Part shown: piece by piece, positions 8,572 through 16,390 of the stretch | Layout: each line of letters begins with the position of its first letter | How positions within the stretch are numbered: the first letter of the stretch is position 1 | DNA from: Treponema sp. | Lineage (GTDB): Bacteria > Spirochaetota > Spirochaetia > Treponematales > Treponemataceae | NCBI GenBank assembly: GCA_016288205.1 | Contig: JAEEYO010000067.1 | Location: forward strand, 1 to 64,000 | Length of the DNA stretch: 64,000 nt | Direction: 5' to 3' | Notes under the pieces: model-generated | Seen by the model: the letters and a program-made list of their open reading frames with translations, nothing else | Told to the model about the DNA's origin: nothing | Database searches by the model: none | Position numbers and translations under genes: made by a program

Positions 8572-9501
8572 ATGGCACTTTCTTTTGAAGAAATACAAAT
8601 CATTATCGCAAATGAAGAAACGCAAACGATATTTCAAGAAATAAAAAATAAATATGGAATAGAATTATCAATTCTAAATTTATTAACCTGGGGTGGACAA
8701 GGCCTAATATTTAAAACGCAAGATAGAATTACAAATGAGAATATTATAATAAAAATTCCGATTTATTCTCCAAACAAGAATAGAGCAATTATTGAACATA
8801 CTTTATTAAAGGAAATTCAAATATATGAATATACAACTAAAATTCATACAACTTGTGTTCCTTCATTAGTTACTTTTTCTGAAGAAGGGAAATACCTTAT
8901 TCATTCCTACATAGAAGGTGAAAATTTAAGAGAGTATATTAAAAAGCATTCAAATATCAGCAACAAACTTGTTCAGCTAGAATGGCAAATGGCAACGGAA
9001 CTATTTAATATATTTCATAACCATACTCCTTCATATATATTAAGAGATTTTAAGGAAAAGAATATTATCATTACAGCAAATAATAGTTTATTCTTTTTGG
9101 ATTTCGGAAGTGTCCGACAAGAGTTCTCAACTGCATCTTCAGTAAATAAAAAAAATAGATTGGGAACAAATGCTTTTCTACATTGGCCATTAGAACAGTT
9201 AGTTGATTTAAAACATGGTAATTCAAGAAAATCTGATTATTTTTCTTTTGGTGTCATGCTTTATTTTACATTATTTGGGACATATCCATTTACAAATAAT
9301 GAAGAAAACTATGAATGTGCTGTAGAAATTCGTAAAAACGAATATTATAAGGTTGTTGAACAACTAGAAAAATATTATTATAATAATGAGATGGAGGAGA
9401 TGGTTTTTCAGATTTTGATTAGTACTCTAAATCCAGAATCTGAAAGAAGACTTTTTATAGAATATGACGACAAATATTTTGGTAAGTCACTTAAAGAATA
9501 G
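8572..9501 (+). CDS. protein-kinase-like enzyme
   Basis: The ATG at 8572 is used; a TTG at 8536 would extend it into the preceding gene. The 309-residue protein has a complete eukaryotic-like kinase core: glycine loop WGGQG, ATP lysine Lys61 (IIIKIP), catalytic loop LRDFKEKN with Asp159 and Asn, Mg-binding DFG at Asp177, and an activation segment GTNAFLHWPLEQL before helix F (KSDYFSFGVML). The HRD histidine is Leu, as in some bacterial kinases. No membrane segment or sensor domain is present. It could phosphorylate a protein, or a sugar or lipid intermediate. The downstream histidine-phosphatase-like gene overlaps it by 38 bases, hinting at an opposing pair. Confidence 0.85.
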   Translation: MALSFEEIQIIIANEETQTIFQEIKNKYGIELSILNLLTWGGQGLIFKTQDRITNENIIIKIPIYSPNKNRAIIEHTLLKEIQIYEYTTKIHTTCVPSLVTFSEEGKYLIHSYIEGENLREYIKKHSNISNKLVQLEWQMATELFNIFHNHTPSYILRDFKEKNIIITANNSLFFLDFGSVRQEFSTASSVNKKNRLGTNAFLHWPLEQLVDLKHGNSRKSDYFSFGVMLYFTLFGTYPFTNNEENYECAVEIRKNEYYKVVEQLEKYYYNNEMEEMVFQILISTLNPESERRLFIEYDDKYFGKSLKE

Positions 9502-9928
9502 TTATGCTCTTGAAAAAAAGTATTGTGGTCAAATAGCTTGTTCCATTCTTTCTGGTCAACATATAGAAATCCCAATGGATGTTTCATACTTGTCAAAGAA
9601 GAATGTATTTACAATATATGGTTCATCATTAGTAAGATTTAGACAAACTACTGGATTACTAAATGAAAAAAAAATAGGAATCCTTGAGGGACATTCAAAG
9701 CTAGATTCTCAATTGAACCAAAATGAAATAAAAGAATATTGGAAAGATAAGTATGCAAAGCCTGAAGGAGGAGAAAGCTTAGCTGAAGCAAGAAAAAGAT
9801 TAACATTAGGTATGAACGAAATATTAGAAAGAAATGTTCACATAATTGTTATTATTACTCATCAGGGAATCCTGATATATAGATATTTTGGTTTTAATAA
9901 TTTAAAAAAATTATCACGGGCGAAGTAA
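9464..9928 (+). CDS. histidine-phosphatase-like protein with altered catalytic motif
   Basis: A 154-residue protein resembling the phosphoglycerate-mutase/histidine phosphatase fold: YGSSLVRFRQTTGLL matches the S-x-L-x-R-x-x-x-T strand-helix, GGES matches the acidic loop, and ITHQGIL holds the second histidine. The first motif, normally L-x-R-H-G, reads LVSHLKNS, so the phosphohistidine is kept but the preceding Arg is Ser and the Gly is Leu. Activity is therefore uncertain; it might be a pseudo-enzyme or have a changed substrate. It starts inside the kinase gene, so both are likely made in similar amounts. No other family fits better. Confidence 0.7.
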   Translation: MTTNILVSHLKNSYALEKKYCGQIACSILSGQHIEIPMDVSYLSKKNVFTIYGSSLVRFRQTTGLLNEKKIGILEGHSKLDSQLNQNEIKEYWKDKYAKPEGGESLAEARKRLTLGMNEILERNVHIIVIITHQGILIYRYFGFNNLKKLSRAK

Positions 9929-9940
9929 GGAGTATAGTTT

Positions 9941-11329
9941 ATGAATAAAAAAGAATATAAAAACTTCTTACATGCAGATTTTTCATCAGTGCTAAATTAT
10001 ATTGTTCATAATTATTCAGATAAAGTAGCTTTTAAATATTTTAGTGACGGAAATTGGATAAATAAAACTTATAATGATTTTTATAACGACGTTGCAAATA
10101 CATCTAATTCATTTAAAGAGTTATTTGGAGAGCGAAAAAAAATATATATAAAACAATTAAAATCATATAATTGGTTTGTTGTTTTCTTTTCTACTATTGT
10201 AAGTAATAATATTTCTGTAGTATTAAATCCCGAATTATCTGATGAAGAATTCCAAAAAGAAAATAATTTTTTAGATATAGATTATATTATTGATTCATTT
10301 GAATTTAATCAAATTCGAACGCAAAAAGAAAACATAGATAAAAACATTCCAAAAAACTGTTCAGTAATAATTAAGACATCAGGGACAACAGATTGGCCGA
10401 AATATGTTATGCTTTCGCAGAAGAATATTATTTGTTCTTTATTAAATGAAATAAGTAAGATAAATCTAAATTCTAACGGAAAATCATTAGCCGTACTTCC
10501 TCTTTGGCATTTATATGAACTGTGTCTTGAAATAATGTTTAATTTTATAACTTGTAATACAACTATTTTTAATGATGTAAAAGATAATTTTTTATTAAAT
10601 CTAAAAAGATTTAAACCAGATCATCTTTTTGTAGTCCCATCGCTAGTAAAATTACTATCTTTGATATATTCAAGTCCTAATCAGGATAATGAAGTTATAA
10701 AGGAGAACTTGAAAATTATTTTTTGTGGAAGTGCCTCACTTTCAAATGATTTGGTCTTATTTTTTCAGAATCAAGGAGTTATTTTAGTTCAAGGATACGG
10801 GGCTACAGAATGTTCCCCGCTTGTAACAGTTCAAGAATTAACAAATATTGTTGTAGGAACAGTTGGAAAAGAAGGAATTTGTAACAAAATACGCATAAAA
10901 AATGGTGAGATTCAAGTAAAAGGTAAGAATGTTATGCTTGGATATTACAAAAATAAAGAAGCAACAAGAGCTGTGTTTGAAGGAAAATGGTACAAGACTG
11001 GTGACCTTGGTCTATTTGATAAAAACAAAAATCTTATTATTCATGGAAGAAAGAATAGTCTGATAGTGTTAAGTAATGGTGAAAAATTCTATCCTGAGGA
11101 AGTAGAGGAAGTTATACTGCATAATCCAAAAATTGATTATTGTAAGATAATATTTAGAGGGCAAAAAATTTATGCGGAAATATTTTCTAATTCATTATCA
11201 AAGTCGGAATTATTAGATTACATAAAAGTTGTGAATTCAAACTTGATTTTACATAAAAGAATTTCTGAAACAAAAATTTTAGACTCACAACCTCAAAAAA
11301 CAGATTTAGGAAAAACTTATAGGAAATAA
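9941..11329 (+). CDS. AMP-forming acyl/aminoacyl ligase (ANL family)
   Basis: A 462-residue adenylating enzyme with the core motifs in order: KTSGTTDWPK (residues about 146-154, the ATP P-loop, with Asp replacing the usual Gly), GYGATECSPL, KTGDLG and HGRKNSLIVLSNGEKFYPEEVEE, and a C-terminal LGKTYRK holding the catalytic lysine. The family activates a carboxylic acid as acyl-AMP and passes it to CoA or a carrier protein. The gene directly downstream, two bases away, encodes an acyl carrier protein, so loading of that carrier is the natural reading. The acid is not predictable. The AT-rich codon use matches the rest of the operon. Confidence 0.9.
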   Translation: MNKKEYKNFLHADFSSVLNYIVHNYSDKVAFKYFSDGNWINKTYNDFYNDVANTSNSFKELFGERKKIYIKQLKSYNWFVVFFSTIVSNNISVVLNPELSDEEFQKENNFLDIDYIIDSFEFNQIRTQKENIDKNIPKNCSVIIKTSGTTDWPKYVMLSQKNIICSLLNEISKINLNSNGKSLAVLPLWHLYELCLEIMFNFITCNTTIFNDVKDNFLLNLKRFKPDHLFVVPSLVKLLSLIYSSPNQDNEVIKENLKIIFCGSASLSNDLVLFFQNQGVILVQGYGATECSPLVTVQELTNIVVGTVGKEGICNKIRIKNGEIQVKGKNVMLGYYKNKEATRAVFEGKWYKTGDLGLFDKNKNLIIHGRKNSLIVLSNGEKFYPEEVEEVILHNPKIDYCKIIFRGQKIYAEIFSNSLSKSELLDYIKVVNSNLILHKRISETKILDSQPQKTDLGKTYRK

Positions 11330-11331
11330 TA

Positions 11332-11562
11332 ATGAATAATTGGATAGAAAAAATTGATGCCTTTTTGATATCTGAACTTAAAACAGAAATAGAAGTAATT
11401 AAAAATGCAACATCTTTTACCGAGCTTGGAATAGATTCTTTCGGGATTATTTATTTAGTTCAAAATATTGAATCCCTATTAAATATTCAAATCAAAGATG
11501 AGGATTTGTTCAAAATCAGCAATTATGATGAATTGCTGAATTACGTGGATAGTGTACAATAA
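11332..11562 (+). CDS. acyl carrier protein
   Basis: A 76-residue acidic four-helix protein. ELGIDSFGI carries the phosphopantetheine serine (Ser36) in a DSF version of the usual DSL motif. It follows the AMP-forming ligase by two bases and is the last gene of the AT-rich operon, so it probably carries the acyl or aminoacyl group that the ligase activates. In Pseudomonas syringae flagellin glycosylation, ACP-type proteins help make an acylated viosamine (from memory), which gives a precedent for this gene set. No phosphopantetheinyl transferase lies nearby. Confidence 0.9.
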   Translation: MNNWIEKIDAFLISELKTEIEVIKNATSFTELGIDSFGIIYLVQNIESLLNIQIKDEDLFKISNYDELLNYVDSVQ

Positions 11563-11590
11563 TGGTCAGTTATTTAATAATAGCAGGCAG

Positions 11591-11673
11591 GCACGGATTT
11601 AAATCTTTTATGGGGGACTCTAAAACAGCAAAAATCAAGTAATCCCCCGCAAAATCCGCATTGTGCTTTTTTT
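11591..11673 (+). terminator. long imperfect hairpin with T-run ending the AT-rich operon
   Basis: GCACGGATT (11591-11599) pairs with AATCCG and GTGC (11653-11666), and an inner GGGGGA (11612) pairs with TCCCCC (11643). Seven T follow at once. The loop is longer than in a simple terminator, so it may also be a small structured RNA. It separates the operon from the next gene, and base composition changes here. Confidence 0.5.
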
Positions 11674-11735
11674 GATTTTCATATTATAATGAAAAAATCG
11701 TGCCGTTGTCGGATTCAAAAAAGGAGGAAATCAAC

Positions 11736-13499
11736 ATGGGGCATTACAAGAATTTTAAGTCGGTCATTTATTGTCCGGTGCACTGGGTGGTGAACGTCAA
11801 GGAAGAGGAGCTTGAGGAGCAGCTTGCCTTTTACGAGCGATACGTCGGGGTGGACAAAGTTTACGTCGAGCCATACCGCTCTGGAGAACTTGCGAGCAGG
11901 GAAAAACTCCTGCTTCTGAAATCATTTTTTGAAAAGCACGGGATTGAGGTCGCCGGTGGATTTACGACCACATCAAAATGGGGAGACATTCCGGGAAAGG
12001 AATACAAGAGCCAGAGACTCTTTGACACATACTGCTACACCGACAAGGATTTCCGCGCGGAGATTCAGAAGAACATTGAGTTTACGGCGAGCATCTTTGA
12101 TGAAATAATTTTGGACGATTATTATTTTACGAACTGCACTTGCGAAGACTGCATCAAGGCGAAGGGAGACCGAACATGGCAGGAGTACAGGCTTGCTTTG
12201 ATGAAGGACGTGAGCGAGAACGTGATTGTGGGTCCCGCGAAAAAGGTGAACCCGAAGTGCAAGGTCGTAATCAAGTACCCGAACTGGATGGAAAGCTATG
12301 CCGAGGCAGGTTACAATCCCGGCGAGCAGCGGGATATTTTTGACGGAGTTTACACTGGAACCGAGACACGCAACATAATGGATCAGGACCAGAATCTTCC
12401 GCGATACCTTTCCTATTCTCTTGTCCGGTGGATGGAAAATCTTGCGCCGGGAAGAAATGGGGGCGGATGGTTTGACGCTTATCAGTGCTATCCCATGGAG
12501 GATTATCTGGAGCAGGCTTATCTTACGGCATTTGCGCGTGCCCGTGAGCTGATGATTTTCTGCTGGCCCTTGGTTTACGACCATTATTTTGTTCCGACGC
12601 TTGGATTCCAAATGCAAAAAATCGACGCGCTTATGTCTCAGGTTGGAGAGTGCGTGGGTGTGGCCGAGTATCATCCTGTGAACGCCCAGGGTGAGGATCA
12701 TCTTGCGGACTATCTGGGATTGCAGGGAATTCCCTTTGAGCCGACACCTGAGTTTCCGGAAAAAGAGAAGACCATTTTCTTTACGGCGGCTTCCACAGCG
12801 GATCCGTGCGTCATGGAAAAATTGGAGAGCTATGTGCGTAACGGCGGACATGCAATCGTCACAAGCGGATTCGTCAAGCTGATGCTCGGAAAAGGAATTG
12901 AGCAGATGACTTCAATCCGCTACAGGGACCGGCACCTCACGGCGACGCATTATCAGGTTCAGGCGAACGACTCATGGGAGCAATACAAGATTCCCGCAAT
13001 CAGTCCGATCACATTCCCGCTGATGGAGCACCGCAACAACACGAGCTGGATGCTTTTGAAGGGAATGACGAGCGAAAAGAATTTCCCCATACTGATTCGT
13101 GACTGCTATGGAAAGGGACAGATGGTAACTCTTGTCGTCCCGGATAATTTCAGCGACATACAGAATCTGCCAAGGGATGTCCTCAGCGCAATCAGGCAGG
13201 AATTCGCGACGAATCTGGATGTCTATCTTGAGTGCGCGAAAAACGTGGGGCTTTTCCTTTACGACAACGGAAGCTTCATCACCTACGCCTATGAGTATAT
13301 GAACGAGGGTGCCCAGCCGTGCTATGTCCATGTGAAGGGTGGAGCGAAAAAACTCGTGTGCCTGAACCGCAAGTTCCGCAATGAGGTCGAGCCGTTCAAG
13401 CAGATCCCTGAGAACAAATGGACCCACGCGCCGTCCGAGACAGTCTTCAAGATTGAGACTCACCCGGATATGTTCGAGTTCTGGAAAGTGGAGCGATGA
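11736..13499 (+). CDS. putative glycoside-hydrolase-like TIM-barrel protein
   Basis: The ATG at 11736 is preceded by AAGGAGG at the right spacing; a GTG at 11700 is rejected. The 587-residue product has no signal peptide. The first 350 residues look like an (alpha/beta)8 barrel, with EIILDDYYFTNCTCEDC resembling the acidic strand end followed by a Cys pair seen in uncharacterised glycosidase-like proteins. The rest resembles a glutamine-amidotransferase-like or beta-galactosidase trimerisation-like domain (VRNGGHAIVTSGF) plus a beta-rich tail. Family and substrate are not established; cytoplasmic breakdown of imported oligosaccharides is a guess. The last codons (VER-stop) lie within a purine-rich repeat that recurs at another gene end. 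Confidence 0.6.
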   Translation: MGHYKNFKSVIYCPVHWVVNVKEEELEEQLAFYERYVGVDKVYVEPYRSGELASREKLLLLKSFFEKHGIEVAGGFTTTSKWGDIPGKEYKSQRLFDTYCYTDKDFRAEIQKNIEFTASIFDEIILDDYYFTNCTCEDCIKAKGDRTWQEYRLALMKDVSENVIVGPAKKVNPKCKVVIKYPNWMESYAEAGYNPGEQRDIFDGVYTGTETRNIMDQDQNLPRYLSYSLVRWMENLAPGRNGGGWFDAYQCYPMEDYLEQAYLTAFARARELMIFCWPLVYDHYFVPTLGFQMQKIDALMSQVGECVGVAEYHPVNAQGEDHLADYLGLQGIPFEPTPEFPEKEKTIFFTAASTADPCVMEKLESYVRNGGHAIVTSGFVKLMLGKGIEQMTSIRYRDRHLTATHYQVQANDSWEQYKIPAISPITFPLMEHRNNTSWMLLKGMTSEKNFPILIRDCYGKGQMVTLVVPDNFSDIQNLPRDVLSAIRQEFATNLDVYLECAKNVGLFLYDNGSFITYAYEYMNEGAQPCYVHVKGGAKKLVCLNRKFRNEVEPFKQIPENKWTHAPSETVFKIETHPDMFEFWKVER

Positions 13500-13533
13500 G
13501 AGTTGAAAACTGAAAGATGAAAGTGGAAAGCTG
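13482..13533 (+). repeat. purine-rich repeat overlapping a gene 3' end
   Basis: The stretch contains GTGGAGCGATGA, which supplies Val-Glu-Arg and the stop codon of the preceding gene, followed by AAGTGGAAAGCTG-type units. The same motif family appears on the minus strand at 53742-53671, also supplying Val-Glu-Arg-stop to an unrelated gene. Confidence 0.6.
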
Positions 13534-13551
13534 GGGGAATTTCCTTCCCCC
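13533..13551. other. GC-rich hairpin between convergent genes
   Basis: GGGGGAA (13533-13539) pairs with TTCCCCC (13545-13551) around a five-base loop. It lies between two convergent genes and may stop transcription, but the plus-strand T-run comes about 15 bases later, so it is not a classic intrinsic terminator. Confidence 0.4.
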
Positions 13552-13575
13552 GGTACCGATGGAATTTTTTTGATT

Positions 13576-13983
13576 CTAGTCCTTCATCTTTAGTTTTTCG
13601 TGCATTTCTTCAAGCGGGAGTTTTGCACCCTTGAAATCCGGGACTCCGCGAATGCCGTCATTTTCCTTTCTCGGGATTATGTGGACATGGAAATGGAATA
13701 CGGACTGATGCGCACATTCGTTCGTACAGTTGAAGAGATTCACGCCGCCGTATCCGCAGTCGTTGATGTAATGCGCGCTGATTTTTTGAACGCTTTCCAT
13801 AACGTGCGTCATGGTCTCGGGATCACATTCAAGCATGCTCCGCACGTGTTTTTTCGGAATGACCAGAGTGTGTCCGTCCACATCCTTCGCAATGTCCAAA
13901 AATGCATAGGTATACTCATCCTCATAAATCTTAAAGCTGGGAATCTCTCCCTTGATGATTTTACAGAAAATACAGTCGTCCAT
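13576..13983 (-). CDS. HIT family protein (histidine triad nucleotide hydrolase)
   Basis: A 135-residue protein with the histidine triad HFHVHIIP (His97, His99, His101), whose middle His is the nucleophile in nucleotide phosphoramidate and dinucleotide hydrolysis. The N-terminus CIFCKIIKGEIPS has the C-x-x-C half of a common zinc site. The length fits the HINT/HIT branch. It is a soluble housekeeping enzyme, probably acting on AMP-lysine or similar adducts. GGAG stands ahead of the ATG. It lies downstream of and in the same direction as the orphan solute-binding protein, 50 bases apart, but a functional link is unlikely. Confidence 0.92.
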   Translation of the reverse strand: MDDCIFCKIIKGEIPSFKIYEDEYTYAFLDIAKDVDGHTLVIPKKHVRSMLECDPETMTHVMESVQKISAHYINDCGYGGVNLFNCTNECAHQSVFHFHVHIIPRKENDGIRGVPDFKGAKLPLEEMHEKLKMKD

Positions 13984-14033
13984 TTTTTGCTCCGTGTTTT
14001 TTTGATTTGTACCAATATATCTAAACTTGGAAT

Positions 14034-15701
14034 TTATAATCCCATTGTATTATAAACCCACTCCTTGAAATAAGTAAGAGCTTCGGCCTTGGTCTTTTCG
14101 CCCAGCTGATAAGCGGTTACAGCCTCTGTCCAAAGAGCCTCAATCTGCAGGTCGGTACCTTGAGTAAGAGAGCCGTCAACACCCTTTGCCATTTCGCAGA
14201 ACTGTGCGTAGTGGTTTTGTCCAGCAAGGAAGGGTTCTGAGAAATTCTTTTTAATTTTCTTCTGAACGTTGATGTTGCTTACTACGTATCCAGAGTCTTT
14301 GGCCATTGCCTCAAGAAATTTGTCATCTGTTGCAATATATCTGATCAGCTCCTTTGCGGCCTTGGGGTTCTTTGTTCCTTTGTATGCGCCAATCCAAGTT
14401 CCACCCCAGCGATAAGGAGCGGGTCCTGCACACATTGCCCAATCACCAGATGTTCTGGGGGCATTTGTCTTAAGGACATAGTGAAGTCCCCAGGGCGGAA
14501 GGAAGTAGCACATAACCTCAATGTCGGCACCAGTCTCGTCCCTCAAAGTTCCGTTCATACCGGCAAACCAACTCTCTGACCACTGGCTGACACCGCTAAC
14601 GGCAAGTTTTTCATCCTCAAAAATCTTGCACACCTCCATGTATTTCTCCATTGCTGGATCAATAACAAGTCTGTCGTTTACGACCCAGGGCTGCTTGCGG
14701 GCACCCTTGTACGGCATAAAGAGGTCTCCGGTTGTAGAAACAATTCTGCATTTTCCTCGTGATAATTTTTTTAGCTCGCGCGCCGTGGCAAGGAATGTGT
14801 CAAGATCGGAAAGTTTTTTCTGCACTTCCACAGGATCATCTGTTCCCCAGTATTTTTTTGCAAGGCTTCTGTGATAAAACACTGCGCCGGGTTCCACATC
14901 CCATGACATCGCATATACATGACCGTTGTAGCTGCCGACTTTCATTGGGTAATCATTCATTTTGTCCTTGACTTCCGCATAGAGATCATCAAGTTCTAGA
15001 AGGTATCCGGACTCAACGTATTTGCGTACAAAGGCATCCTCAAGACCGAATACATCCGGAGCTCCGATTCCAGATGCAAGAACAGGATCCAGTTTGCTTG
15101 GAAACTGATCTGTGGGTGTGAATGAGTATTTCAATTCTATATCAGGATGAGTTGCTTTGTAGCCATATTTTTCCTTGTTAAGGAATCCTTTGATTTCATC
15201 TGTGAAAGACCAGACCGAAAGTTCTTGGGAAGCTGTCAATTCGCTTATTGCATCCGAAGTGGACATACCTTGAAATATTGTTTTGTTGGTATTGTAAGCT
15301 GTCTGTGTAATAAAATACCGTATGCGTACAAAACCGAAATCGCCATAGAAATCTAACTCTTCCTTTGTTGTCGGTGCGAATGCCTTGAATTTTTTTAATA
15401 TCTCTTGATAAATGTTCTTGGATTCATACTGAGCCCTTGAATTAACGGATTTGACAAGAACCTTGCTTTCAAAAGCAATTTCCTTTACCTTTTGAAACTC
15501 AGAGGAATCATACAATAGAACATTTACCTCTGCTTTCATTGAATCGGTGAAAATTGCAGTTCGTATGTTACTCTCGCTGCTAAAGTAAAAACCCACAGTT
15601 TCTTGCCCAAGCTTTTCCTCAAAAACTGTATTGTTTTTTTTGGGGGCGGCATACAGGCTAAAGCTGCACAGTAAACATAAAATAAAAAATAATCGTTTCA
15701 T
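14034..15701 (-). CDS. ABC transporter solute-binding protein with N-terminal extension
   Basis: The ATG giving MKRLFFILCLLCSFSLYA, a clean signal peptide, is chosen; a GTG 15 bases earlier overlaps the AGGAG itself. The AGGAG-to-ATG spacing of about 14 is long. Residues from about 150 onward match family 1 sugar-binding proteins (SGIGAPDVFGLEDAFVRKY, WDVEPGAVFYHRSLAKKYW, PYRWGGTWIGAYKGTKNP). The first 150 mature residues are extra and unassigned. No lipobox is visible, so it should be periplasmic. No permease is adjacent, so it is an orphan that may share the ABC system at 18.7-23 kb or one elsewhere. The promoter carries a perfect palindrome. Confidence 0.82.
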   Translation of the reverse strand: MKRLFFILCLLCSFSLYAAPKKNNTVFEEKLGQETVGFYFSSESNIRTAIFTDSMKAEVNVLLYDSSEFQKVKEIAFESKVLVKSVNSRAQYESKNIYQEILKKFKAFAPTTKEELDFYGDFGFVRIRYFITQTAYNTNKTIFQGMSTSDAISELTASQELSVWSFTDEIKGFLNKEKYGYKATHPDIELKYSFTPTDQFPSKLDPVLASGIGAPDVFGLEDAFVRKYVESGYLLELDDLYAEVKDKMNDYPMKVGSYNGHVYAMSWDVEPGAVFYHRSLAKKYWGTDDPVEVQKKLSDLDTFLATARELKKLSRGKCRIVSTTGDLFMPYKGARKQPWVVNDRLVIDPAMEKYMEVCKIFEDEKLAVSGVSQWSESWFAGMNGTLRDETGADIEVMCYFLPPWGLHYVLKTNAPRTSGDWAMCAGPAPYRWGGTWIGAYKGTKNPKAAKELIRYIATDDKFLEAMAKDSGYVVSNINVQKKIKKNFSEPFLAGQNHYAQFCEMAKGVDGSLTQGTDLQIEALWTEAVTAYQLGEKTKAEALTYFKEWVYNTMGL

Positions 15702-15719
15702 AGGCTTTTGATGCACTCC

Positions 15720-15757
15720 TTAATCTATAGATTAACACTGGTACACGCTTTTGTCTA
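15720..15757 (-). promoter_or_regulatory. promoter with 16-bp palindromic operator candidate
   Basis: On the minus strand TAGACA (15757-15752), a 17-bp spacer and TAATCT (15734-15729) form a promoter for the solute-binding protein gene. The perfect palindrome TTAATCTATAGATTAA (15735-15720) covers the -10 box and the likely start site, just before the AGGAG. A dimeric repressor bound there would block initiation. The -35 box overlaps the last bases of the upstream gene. Confidence 0.55.
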
Positions 15758-16261
15758 GGCTCTTGCGCATGCGGAAATCAGCTTGCCGATGAGACGGAAA
15801 ATCACGTCCCGGATCAGATGGCGGATTATGAACACGAGTGCGACTCCGAGACATGCGCCTTGTATGGACTTCAGGATAAAATAACCCGCTGCGGCTCCTA
15901 TGGGGAGAAAAAGCAGGCCTGTCCTGAATGTGAGCATTTGCAAAAGCAACTGGATTAAAAAGGCACCTAAGCTGATTGCGGTTGTGATGTAAAGCACTTT
16001 GTCCCAATGCAGGAAATACGCCGCGACCGAGACAAGGGAAATTGCAATGTAAAAAATGTAGCTTAGATGCATGAGGGTCATGAACGCATTTCCTATGGCC
16101 TCTTCCGTTTTCTCTGTTTCCGCCGACACATTTTCCGCTGGATTCCGGCTGTCTTTGTCCACCTTTGAACCACACTCCGGGCAGACAAGATTGTCCAAAT
16201 CTTTCATGCTCTTTATGGCAAAATCAAATTCTTTCTGACAGTTCGTGCAATATCTTTTCAT
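15755..16261 (-). CDS. zinc-ribbon membrane protein, unknown function
   Basis: The 168-residue protein begins with a zinc ribbon (C-x-x-C at residues 5-8, CPEC near residue 28) on the cytoplasmic side. An acidic linker and three or four hydrophobic segments (residues about 60-85, 88-108, 112-130, 135-150) follow. Such small ribbon-plus-membrane proteins are widespread and uncharacterised. It is transcribed toward the solute-binding protein gene, which has its own promoter. No function can be assigned. Confidence 0.7.
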   Translation of the reverse strand: MKRYCTNCQKEFDFAIKSMKDLDNLVCPECGSKVDKDSRNPAENVSAETEKTEEAIGNAFMTLMHLSYIFYIAISLVSVAAYFLHWDKVLYITTAISLGAFLIQLLLQMLTFRTGLLFLPIGAAAGYFILKSIQGACLGVALVFIIRHLIRDVIFRLIGKLISACARA

Positions 16262-16390
16262 TTTTATCCGTCAACTCCTGCCCCATTATATCACAAGATG
16301 TCTGTAGAAAAAAAGATGTTAAATGTGTAAAATGAAAAAAAAGTAAAATAGAGCCAAGGTAAAAAAGGAACAAAAAAAACAGGAGGAAAA

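Noticed and set aside
11973-12851. Long minus-strand reading frame inside the glycosidase-like gene
   Set aside because: It is fully antisense to a well-supported gene with a strong ribosome-binding site and shows no domain features.
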